A stretch of 64,000 nucleotides of DNA from an uncultured Bacilli bacterium. Lineage in GTDB: Bacteria; Bacillota_I; Bacilli_A; RF39; UBA660. Below are positions 48,646 to 58,700 of this stretch, in pieces (position 1 is the stretch's first letter; the number at the start of each line of letters is the position of its first letter). The notes below the pieces were generated by a model. It saw only the letters and a list, made by a program, of their open reading frames with translations. It was not told where the DNA came from and ran no database searches. The stretch covers positions 62,001 through 126,000 of the forward strand of contig CAJTYF010000001.1 in the NCBI GenBank assembly GCA_910583945.1, in the 5' to 3' direction. The translations under genes were made by a program, and so were the position numbers.

Positions 48646-51358
48646 ATGCCTAGTATTAACACTAGGATTATTAGTAGGATTTACAGTTAATGCAAATGCA
48701 GTAAGTGCTGCAACTTTAACTAAAACAAAATCTGGATATTATTATGATAGAGCAAGAGCAGATGGTAGTGATCATCATTCTTGGTATTTTCAACAATATA
48801 CAATGGATGGAGAAGTTTCATATTGTATTGAGCCTAATATCCCAGAGGGTACAAGTTATAATCAAGGAAGTTGGGAAGATACAGGGCTTTCAAATTCAAT
48901 TAAAGAAAGGTTATTGTTAATTGGATACTACGGTTATACTTATCCAGGACATCAAACATTACAATATCGTGCAGCAACACAAGGTATGATATGGGATATT
49001 ATTATTGGTCACGGAGCAAATACAACTTTCTCTACTGAAAGATGGGGAGCAGGTACTCCTTTTGATGTATCAGCAGAAAAAGCAGAAATCAATAGACTTA
49101 TTGAACATCATTATGATAGACCATCATTTAATGGAGGAGTTTATAAAGTTCAAGTAGGTCAAACTTTAACTTTAACAGATACAAATAATGTATTATCACA
49201 ATATAATGTAAGTGTTAGTGGAGCAGATTATAATATAAGTGGAAATACACTAACGATTAAGCCAACTAAAAGTGGTGCAATAGATTTAACGCTAACAAAG
49301 AATATGCCTTATTCTTCTGGTTATAAATTGTTTGTAGGAAATGAAATTCAAAATATGTTCGTTCCTGGAACAACAGATCCAGTTATGGCTAAAATAAGAA
49401 TAAATAGTTATAAAACACCAGTAGAGGGCTATAAACAAGATGATGAAACTGGAAAAGCACAAGGACAAGCAACTTTAAAAGGTGCTGAATATGGAGTATA
49501 TGAAACAGCCACAGGAAAATTAGTGACAACAGTTGTTACTGATGAAAATGGTTATTTCAAAAGTGACGCAGTATTAGAATGGAAAGATTATTATCTACAA
49601 GAAATCAGACCAAGTGAGGGCTATGAATTAGATAAAACTCGTTATAATGTAGATGTAAAAGGAAAAGACTCTGCAAGAGTTGATGTTGTAGAAAAAGTTA
49701 TTAAAAACTATGTTTCTATTTTAAAACAATATGAACAAGTAGATGGAGAAACTAAATTCTTAAATGCAGAAAAAGGAATTAAATTTGAAATCTACTATCC
49801 AAATGGTAATAAATTTGATGAAATAACAACAGATAAAAATGGCTATGCTTCATTGAACTTGCCTTACGGTGTTTGGCGATTCCATCAAGTCAATACAACA
49901 ACAGGCTATGAAAAAATTTATGATTTTTATATAACAGTTAATGAAACAAGTAATAAAGAACAATATTACAATATTTTAAATAACTCTTTAACTGCTTATT
50001 TACAAGTAATTAAAGTAGATTCTGAAACTGGTAAGAAAATTGCCATTGCAGATACAACTTTTAAAATATTTAATGAAGATACAAAGCAATATGTATCACA
50101 ATATGTTGGTGGTAAAGTTATAAGTGAATTTAAAACAGATGAAAATGGTATTTTAGTGACACCATTAAAATTACAATCTGGAAATTATAAATTGATTGAA
50201 GTATCAGCACCAAATGGATACTTAAAAGATAAAGATGGATTAAAATTCACTATTGGAAATAATACTCATTTTAATTACACAACTTATGGAGCATTTATCA
50301 CAGTAACTTATAAAAATACTCCTATCAAAGGACAATTAGAAATCCAAAAAACTGGAGAAGATTTAGTTATTAAAGATGGAGAATATATTTATGCTACTAA
50401 AAAATTAAGTGGTGTAACTTTTGAAATCTATGCAGAAGAAGATATTTTATCATCTGATGGAAATCATTTATATTACAATAAAGGCGATTTAGTAGATACT
50501 ATTATTACTAATGAAGATGGATATGCTAAAACAAAGAAATTGCCACTTGGAAAATACTATTTTAAAGAAGTAAAGACACAAGATGACTATATTCTTGATA
50601 GTAATAAACATTATTTCACTTTAAAAGAAGTAGATGATGAAACTCCAATAGTTTATGAATCATATAGTGCTTTAAATTATCTTAAAAAAGCAACTATTGA
50701 GTTTACAAAAACTGATTTAGTAAATGGAGATGTAATTCCAGATACTATAATTGAAATCTATACAGAAAATGATGAACTTATCTTTACTGGAAAAACAGAT
50801 CAAGATGGAAAAGTAGTTATTGATAATCTTAAAGTTGGAAAATACTATATTTTAGAAAAAGAGCCAAGCACAGGTTATGTAATAACAGAAGAAAAAGTTT
50901 ATTTTGAATTAAAAGAAAACGGAGAAATTGTTAAGGCTGAAATGAAAAATAAACCTATTACAGGAACTCTTGAATTTACAAAAACTGATGTATCAACAGG
51001 AGAGCCACTTCCAAACACTTTAATTGAAATTTACAATGAAAAAGATGAGTTAATTTTTAGTGGTAGAACAGATGACAATGGAAAAATTACTATTCCAGAA
51101 ATAAGATATGGAAAATACTATATTTTAGAAAAAGAAGCACCAGAGGGTTATACTTTAAATCCAGAAAGAATGTATTTTGAAATCAAAGAAGATGGAGAAA
51201 TCGTTAAGGCTACAATGACAGATGAAAAAGTAATCGTTGAAGTACCAAATACAGGACTTACTGATTCACATTTCATTGAAATTGCAGGTGGGTTACTTAC
51301 TCTAGGTGGAATAGGAGTGATAGTTTATGTCTATACTAAAAAGAAAAAACAAAAATAA
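48629..51358 (+). CDS. Thioester-domain, SpaA-repeat surface adhesin
   Basis: This 909-residue protein is read from ATG 48629. A signal peptide (KCLVLTLGLLVGFTVNANAV) is followed by a thioester domain with VSYCIEPNIP and RAATQGMIWDI; the Cys and Gln would form the reactive bond. Then come several SpaA/Cna-B repeats, the last two (about residues 687-865) nearly identical, a sorting signal VPNTG (about 873), a hydrophobic helix and a KKKKQK tail. It should bind host or partner-cell surfaces covalently. Its sortase overlaps its end. Confidence 0.9.
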   Translation: MNKLGKCLVLTLGLLVGFTVNANAVSAATLTKTKSGYYYDRARADGSDHHSWYFQQYTMDGEVSYCIEPNIPEGTSYNQGSWEDTGLSNSIKERLLLIGYYGYTYPGHQTLQYRAATQGMIWDIIIGHGANTTFSTERWGAGTPFDVSAEKAEINRLIEHHYDRPSFNGGVYKVQVGQTLTLTDTNNVLSQYNVSVSGADYNISGNTLTIKPTKSGAIDLTLTKNMPYSSGYKLFVGNEIQNMFVPGTTDPVMAKIRINSYKTPVEGYKQDDETGKAQGQATLKGAEYGVYETATGKLVTTVVTDENGYFKSDAVLEWKDYYLQEIRPSEGYELDKTRYNVDVKGKDSARVDVVEKVIKNYVSILKQYEQVDGETKFLNAEKGIKFEIYYPNGNKFDEITTDKNGYASLNLPYGVWRFHQVNTTTGYEKIYDFYITVNETSNKEQYYNILNNSLTAYLQVIKVDSETGKKIAIADTTFKIFNEDTKQYVSQYVGGKVISEFKTDENGILVTPLKLQSGNYKLIEVSAPNGYLKDKDGLKFTIGNNTHFNYTTYGAFITVTYKNTPIKGQLEIQKTGEDLVIKDGEYIYATKKLSGVTFEIYAEEDILSSDGNHLYYNKGDLVDTIITNEDGYAKTKKLPLGKYYFKEVKTQDDYILDSNKHYFTLKEVDDETPIVYESYSALNYLKKATIEFTKTDLVNGDVIPDTIIEIYTENDELIFTGKTDQDGKVVIDNLKVGKYYILEKEPSTGYVITEEKVYFELKENGEIVKAEMKNKPITGTLEFTKTDVSTGEPLPNTLIEIYNEKDELIFSGRTDDNGKITIPEIRYGKYYILEKEAPEGYTLNPERMYFEIKEDGEIVKATMTDEKVIVEVPNTGLTDSHFIEIAGGLLTLGGIGVIVYVYTKKKKQK

Positions 51359-51989
51359 GAAAGATGTTAGTAAGAGTCAACTTTTAATAGTTGGCTCTTT
51401 ACTTATCATTATTGGTTTAGGAGTAATTGGTGAAAAGTATTTATATAACTATATTCAAAATAAAAATGAAGAACAGTTAATTGAAACCTTTTACGAAGAA
51501 CAAGAGAAAATTGAAAAAGATACAACAAATGAAGAAATACCAACTGAAAAAAAAGAAGAAGAAAAGGCAGAAAAGCCTACTAAAAAAATAGATTATTTTG
51601 CAGTTATTAAAATACCTAAAATAGGACTAGAGAAAGGTTTAGCACCTAAAGGGACTTATTATAATAATGTTAATCGTAATATAAGTGTTTTAAATGAATC
51701 AGATATGCCAGATAAAGAAAAAGGTAATGTAATTTTAGCAGGACATTCTGGAAATGGTAGAACTTCTTATTTTAAAAATCTAAATAAGTTGCAGAATGAT
51801 GATGAAGTGAGTATTTTCTATAATGGCAATGAGTATAAATACAAAGTTGTTAATCAATATGATATTGAAAAAACAGGAACTGCAAATATAGTAAGAAATG
51901 CAGAAAAAAATACTTTGACTTTAATTACTTGCCGACATAATACAAATAAACAAATTGTAGTTATTTGTGAATTAGTAGAAAAAGTATAG
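51327..51989 (+). CDS. Sortase dedicated to the adhesin
   Basis: This 220-residue protein has an N-terminal membrane helix (LLIVGSLLIIIGLGVIGEKY), a charged linker, then the sortase barrel with His in VILAGHSGNG (about residue 140) and Cys in LTLITCRHN (about 204). The Arg expected a few residues beyond Cys is not obvious; NKQIVV has Gln there. The start lies 32 bases inside the adhesin gene, so synthesis is coupled. It should join VPNTG to the wall. Confidence 0.88.
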   Translation: MSILKRKNKNKKDVSKSQLLIVGSLLIIIGLGVIGEKYLYNYIQNKNEEQLIETFYEEQEKIEKDTTNEEIPTEKKEEEKAEKPTKKIDYFAVIKIPKIGLEKGLAPKGTYYNNVNRNISVLNESDMPDKEKGNVILAGHSGNGRTSYFKNLNKLQNDDEVSIFYNGNEYKYKVVNQYDIEKTGTANIVRNAEKNTLTLITCRHNTNKQIVVICELVEKV

Positions 51990-52000
51990 GAGGGATTTAA

Positions 52001-52231
52001 TTGGAAATGAAATATAACTATACACAAATTACAAAGACTTTGGAAAAACTTTTTGAAGCAGGATTTAATACAGATAAAAAAATACTTGCTTTGAAATTAG
52101 AAGATTTAACTATGATTCCAAATCTTCAAGCCAATGAAACTATGATTATTATAGAGTTCAAAAAGGCTATTAAAGATAAAAAGATTATTGAATTTTTAAG
52201 TTGTTATAAAGAGAAAGGAAACGATAAATAA
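52001..52231 (+). CDS. Hypothetical ICE protein
   Basis: This 76-residue protein probably starts at TTG 52001, six bases behind AGGAGGG; ATG 52007 is the alternative. The sequence ITKTLEKLFEAGFNTDKKIL, LKLEDLTMIPNLQANETMII is of unknown family and looks helical. It shares a TAATG junction with the next gene. Confidence 0.62.
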   Translation: MEMKYNYTQITKTLEKLFEAGFNTDKKILALKLEDLTMIPNLQANETMIIIEFKKAIKDKKIIEFLSCYKEKGNDK

Positions 52232-52425
52232 TGAAAACATTTGAAGTAGATGTAAATATCAATGGAACTATTACTTTTGAAGTAAAAGCCAAAAATAAAG
52301 AACAAGCACAAGAAAAAGTAAATGAATTGCTAGAAAATAGTGCATTAAGGGAAGCGTTAGGAAAATATAGAAGCAATTTAAGTATTGATTCAAGTGCTAG
52401 AGAAAAGAAAGTTATGGAAAGGTAG
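52231..52425 (+). CDS. DpnD/PcfM-like short protein
   Basis: This 64-residue protein has the same strand-helix pattern as the DpnD/PcfM proteins (KTFEVDVNINGTITFEVKAK, NKEQAQEKVNELLENSAL). Its end REKKVMER encodes the purine-rich ribosome binding site for the following gene. It starts on a TAATG overlap. Function is unknown. Confidence 0.6.
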   Translation: MKTFEVDVNINGTITFEVKAKNKEQAQEKVNELLENSALREALGKYRSNLSIDSSAREKKVMER

Positions 52426-52435
52426 GTAATATATT

Positions 52436-52771
52436 ATGGCATTTCAAACAAAGAAACCACCAATTAGAATAATGGTGGATATAGATACTTTTAATAATTT
52501 AGTGGAATTAGTTTCTATTGTAGTTCAAGAGGGAGATGAAAGAAATTCTAAATATGCTGAAAAGATGAAAGATAAACTTTTAAAATATAGTATTCCTCGT
52601 GTTGATGAAAACGGAGAAACCAATATAGATATAAGATTTTATAATAATGAGGCACAAGACTTGATTTATTTCTTAATGGCAACATTAGATTTAAAACCAG
52701 AAACAGATTATTATGAAGTTTTGAAAAAAGTTAGAGAATCATTTAAGCAAAATACAGAAGAAAATGAATAA
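52436..52771 (+). CDS. Hypothetical ICE protein
   Basis: This 111-residue acidic protein (IRIMVDIDTFNNLVELVSIV, later EAQDLIYFLMATLDLKPETD) has no signal or membrane segment and no recognised family. It lies directly upstream of the giant methylase/helicase gene in the same operon. ATG 52436 follows ATGGAAAGG, the coding end of the gene before. Confidence 0.62.
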   Translation: MAFQTKKPPIRIMVDIDTFNNLVELVSIVVQEGDERNSKYAEKMKDKLLKYSIPRVDENGETNIDIRFYNNEAQDLIYFLMATLDLKPETDYYEVLKKVRESFKQNTEENE

Positions 52772-52799
52772 TAAGTCTATTAGATTAGGAGGTGTTTAA

Positions 52800-55700
52800 G
52801 TGGCAGGAAAATTAAGACTTATAACAGACCTATATGGACAAACTTTAACAGATATTGCTAATAACCCTAATGAGTGGATGTCTTTTTTGGAATGTGCAGC
52901 AATGAACTATAAATATCCATTTAACGATCAAGTTCTAATTTATGCACAAAAGCCTAATGCAGTTGCTTGTGCGAGTGTTGAAACTTGGAATAAAAGTGTT
53001 GGAAGATGGGTAAATAAAGGTTCAAAAGGTATAGCACTTATTACAGAAGACAATGGTAATACGAATTTAAGATATGTTTTTGATGTTGCTGATACTAATA
53101 ATAAACTTGGTAAGAGTTTTAGATTATGGACAGTAACAAAACCTTATGAAAATGAAATCATTGAATCACTTGAAAATAGGTATGGAGAATTAGAACAAAA
53201 AGATAATTTAGCAAATGCTTTAAAATCTGTTGCAAAGATTATGGCAGAAGATAACATTCAAGACTATTTATCTGACTTAATGTTTTATAGAGAAGATAGT
53301 TTACTAGAAGAATTAGATGAATTAAATGTAAAAACCATAATGCAACATACTTTAGAAAATAGTATAGCATTTACTTTAATTAAAAGATGTGGACTTAATC
53401 CAGAATTATATTTTGAAAAAGATGACTTCATTGGAATTATTAACTTTAATAGTTATGACACTATTACAAGACTAGGACTTGCAACAAGTGAAATATCAGA
53501 AATGGGACTTCGTGAAATTTATTCCACAATTAAAAATCTGCGAATAAATGAAATTGATAAAATTCGCACATTGGAAAACAAAAATAAAATAGATTATCAT
53601 ATAAGGGAAAGCAGAGATACTGCAGAAAGGAGCGATAGTTATGATGATAACTTATACGAAGCAAGGGGATTACGAGATTCCAGATCTAGTATTGGAGAAC
53701 AAGGAGAAACAAGTTCAAGTGAATGGCAAATACGCAATGATGAGGCTAAAATTCTTGAAAGAACAGAAGAAACCTCTATACACAACATTGATGATGAAAG
53801 ACAAACTAGCAGAACACTTGATAGAGATACAATCACAAGCAGAGATGAGAATAGAGGAAATAGTTTCGCAAATGAAAGCGAAAGAGAATATAACAGAGGA
53901 ATTGAAAGCCAACAATCAAATGAAATGGGTATCACTAATGAACAACTTGAAGATGACAGCCGAGGAGATAGTGATGAACGAACTAATCTACGCTTAAATA
54001 TATGGGAAAAGGGAGAGCATAATCTCCCTTATGTTGTTGTAGATGAAAAAATAAATCAAATATTAAGTACAACACCACATTTAAAGAAATCTAACAGAGA
54101 AATTGTCAATTATTTTGAATACGAAAAAGATAATGAAGAAAGAGTTAAATTCTTAAAGAGTATTTTTAATTCCGATTACACAGGAATTATGATAGATGAT
54201 GAAATGTTTGGATATAAAGCCTTTGATAATGGTGTTTTATTTTGGAAAGGTAATTTTTTATCAAGGGATACAGAAAGTTTTGTAGAGTGGAATGATTTAA
54301 TAAATCATTACAATGCTATGATACTTTTGAATCAATTAGATAATAGAGTTAAGCCAATACCAAGTGTTAGTGAACAATTAACTTTATTAGATGAGATGGA
54401 AACAACATCTATATCTAATTTGGAATTTACACAAGCCTTTGTAGATGAGTTTTTGCAAAGTGGATTTAATAGTAAAGAGGGAAAATATAGTATATTTGAA
54501 CAATTTACTACTAATCTATCTAGTACAGATAATATAAACTATCTTAAAGGAATTTATGGTACTACTTATCAAGGCAGTAGCCATACTGTAAATGGATCTG
54601 GTATTGGATATAGTTGTAGCCCAAAAGGTATAACCTTTAATAGAGGATATTTTGGTGCAAGTGCAAAAGAACAATTATTTAATTGGAGTTATATTGCAAA
54701 AAGAATTAAAGAACTAATTAAAGAAGATAGATACTTAAATTCCAAAGAAAAAGAAGAATATCCTAATTGGTTAGAAGAAAAAGAACAAGAGCGAGAACTT
54801 AAATTAAAAGCAGAGGAATTATCAACTATAAATGATATTGAAGAAATTGAATATGAATATCATTTAGGAGATAAAGTATATATTGGTGCAGATGAATATG
54901 AAATATTAAGTTTTAGTGAAATGTCAGTTGTCTTATATGATTTTAGGTATCCTCTATTTAATAGGGAAATGAGTAGAGAAGAATTTGATAAGAAAGTAAA
55001 AGAAAATCCATCAAATGACCATTTACAAAAGAAAGTTATTATTGAACCGAAAGAAGAAAAAACATTTAGTGAAATGGAATTTGAAAAAAATATTCCACAC
55101 AATATGAGATGGAAAGAGTATAATGTAATTGATAATAATTTATATTGGGTTACACAAGAAATATTTTCAGAAGCCGACCTTATTAAGTTTAAGGAAGCGT
55201 TTATAAATACTGACTTTGAAAAAGCCTATGTTACTGTTCGTGATTTAAGTGTATATGATTTTGAAAGAGATTTATCTAATAGTGTGTTCGCAGTAGTAAC
55301 AAAAGATGAAATATATGCTAAAGATTATATAGAATCTATAAAAAGAGAATTTAATGAAGATGTATCACTTTCAAATGAAAATAATGAAAGAGCAATAGAA
55401 ATACCAACTGAAAAAGAAAATGATGAACCAGAAGCAGTAGAAGATATTATACCTGCTTTTGAAAAGAAAAAAGTTAGTAAAGTTACTACTTTTGATATTC
55501 ATCCAGATGTCCCTACTTCTGATCGTAGTCAGTTTAGAATTACAAATAATGATTTAGGAGTCGGTAGTCCTAGAGAAAAATTTAATAATAATGTTGCTGC
55601 AATTAAAGTATTAAAGCAATGCGAAGAAGAAAATAGATTTGCTACTCCAGAAGAACAGGAAATTTTATCAAAATATGTAGGTTGGGGTGGACTACCTCAA

Positions 55701-58700
55701 GCCTTTGATGATAAAGATAGTTCTTGGAGTAATGAATATTATATTTTAAAGAATTTATTAGATGAAACAGAATATAGTCAAGCAAGAGAATCCACTTTAA
55801 CTGCATTTTACACACCACCTGTTGTTATAAAGTCTATGTATAAGGCACTAGAAAATATGGGATTAAAGACAGGTAATATATTAGAACCTAGTTGTGGTAC
55901 AGGTAATTTTATCGGTATGCTACCAGATTCACTAAATGATTGTAAATTATACGGAGTAGAGTTAGATTCAATTAGTGGTAGAATTGCAAGACAACTCTAT
56001 CAAAAATCTTCAATAGCAGTACAAGGGTTTGAAAGTACACCACTTCCAAACTCTTTTTTTGATGTCGCAGTTGGAAATGTTCCTTTTGGCGATTTCAAAG
56101 TTTTAGATAAGAAATATGATAAAAATAAGTTTTTGATCCACGATTACTTTTTTGCAAAATCTCTTGATAAAGTTAGACCAGGTGGAGTAGTAGCATTTAT
56201 CACTTCAAAAGGTACACTAGATAAAGAAAATCCAAGTGTAAGAAGATATATTGCACAACGAGCCGATTTATTAGGTGCAATAAGACTTCCAAATAATACT
56301 TTTAAAGCAAATGCAGGAACTGAAGTAACATCAGATATTATCTTTTTACAAAAAAGAGATTCAATAACTGATATAGAACCAGATTGGGTATATCTTGATA
56401 CAAATGAAGATGGTATCAAAATGAATAAATATTTTGTAGATAATCCAGATATGATTATGGGAAATATGGAAATGATTTCTACAAGATTTGGGTATGATAG
56501 TGCTTGTATTGCAGTAGATGATGATAGTTTAGAAAATAAACTGAACAATGCAATTACAAATATACACGCTGAAGTAAAAGAATATGAAATAGATGATATG
56601 GAGGAAGAAGATTTATCTATTCCTGCAGATTATAATGTTAAAAACTTCTCTTATACTCTTGTTGATGGACAAATCTATTTTAGAGAAAATAGTAGAATGT
56701 ATCCACAAGAATTAGCAATGACTACTGAAAATAGAGTAAAAGGTTTAATTGAAATTAGGGACTGTGTTAGGACTTTAATAGAGTATCAAACAGAGGATTT
56801 CCCAGAAGAAGATATAAAGTTACAACAAAGTAAATTAAATCGCTTATATGATACTTTTAGCAAGAAATATGGGTTAATAAATAGTAGAGGAAATAACATT
56901 GCTTTCTCAAATGATTCAAGTTATTACTTACTATGTTCATTAGAAATATTAGATGAAAATGGAAATCTTGCACGAAAAGCAGATATGTTTACTAAAAGAA
57001 CTATTAGATCTAAAAGAGAAATTCAAGCAGTAGAAACTGCTAATGAAGCCTTAATCGTATCAATAGCAGAGAAAGCAAGCGTAGATATAAATTATATGCA
57101 AAGTCTTTGCAATTTAGATATGGATAAAATGTTATCGGATTTAGAGGGAGAAATATTTAATGTTCCAGAATATGGAGAACCGAATCATTGGGTTACTGCA
57201 GATGAATACCTTTCTGGAAATGTTAGAGAAAAATTAAGAATTGCAGAAGAATTTGCGAAGAACGATTCTCGTTTTGAAGTTAATGTTAAGTATTTAAAAG
57301 AAGTGCAACCAAAAGAGTTAAGTGCTAGTGAAATTAGTGTTAGACTTGGTTCTACTTGGATACCTAGTGAAGATATAAAAGTATTTATAGAATACTTATT
57401 AAATCCATCTTGGCAAGTAAGTAGAAATATAAATGTACACTATGTAGAAGCGACATCAGAATGGAATATTGAGGGTAAAAACTATGATAGAGGAAATGTA
57501 AAAGTTCATAATACTTATGGAACAGGTAGAGCAAATGCTTATAAGATTATAGAAGATACCCTTAATTTAAAAGATGTTAGAATATATGATTATCACGAAG
57601 ATGAGAATGGTAAAAAGATAGCAGAACTAAACAAAAAAGAAACTGCTATTGCACAAGCAAAGCAAGAACAAATAAAACTTGCTTTTGATGAATGGATATG
57701 GAAAGATCCAGAAAGGCGAGAGAGATTAACTAAACTTTATAATGAAAAGTTTAATTCAATTAGACCTCGTGAATATGATGGTTCTCATATAGTTTTTGAT
57801 GGAATGAATCCAGAAATATCTTTAAGAACTCATCAGATAAATGCTATTGCAAGAATACTTTATGGAGGAAATACCTTACTTGCTCACGAAGTAGGAGCAG
57901 GAAAAACTTTTGAAATGGTTGCTGCAGCAATGGAAAGTAAAAGACTTGGATTATGTAATAAGTCTTTGTTCGTAGTACCAAATCATATAGTAGAACAGTT
58001 TGGGCAAGAGTTTTTACAACTATATCCTAGTGCAAATATTCTAGTAACTACAAAGAAAGATTTTGAAACTGCTAATCGTAAAAAGTTTTGTTCTCGTATA
58101 GCAACAGGAGATTATGACGCAGTAATTATTAGTCATTCACAATTTGAAAAGATACCAATGTCTGCAGAAAGACAGAGGATTCTAATTCAAAGAGAAATTG
58201 ATGAAATAACCTTTGGTATTCAAGATTTAAAGAATAATAATGCCGAAAGATTTTCTATAAAACAATTAGAAAAAACAAAAAAGTCCTTACAAAATAAATT
58301 AGAAAAACTAAATGATACTTCAAGAAAAGATGATGTAATTACTTTTGAAGAACTTGGAGTAGATAGAATTTTTGTTGATGAAGCACATTATTATAAGAAT
58401 CTCTTTCTATATACAAAAATGAGAAATGTAGGTGGAATAGCACAAACTGAAGCACAAAAGAGTTCAGATTTATATATGAAATGTAGATATTTAGATGAGA
58501 TAACAGGTGGAAAAGGTGTAGTTTTTGCAACAGGAACGCCTATCAGTAATTCAATGGTAGAGTTATATACTATGCAAAGATATTTACAATATCACGAATT
58601 GGAAAAAAGAAATCTACAACATTTTGACGCTTGGGCTTCTACTTTTGGAGAAACAGTTACTGCAATAGAATTAAGTCCAGAGGGAACAGGTTATAGAGCA

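Noticed and set aside
53641..53997. Forward frame of 118 codons inside the element B methylase/helicase
   Set aside because: The true frame continues through the region as a low-complexity linker; the alternative frame has no homology or ribosome binding site.
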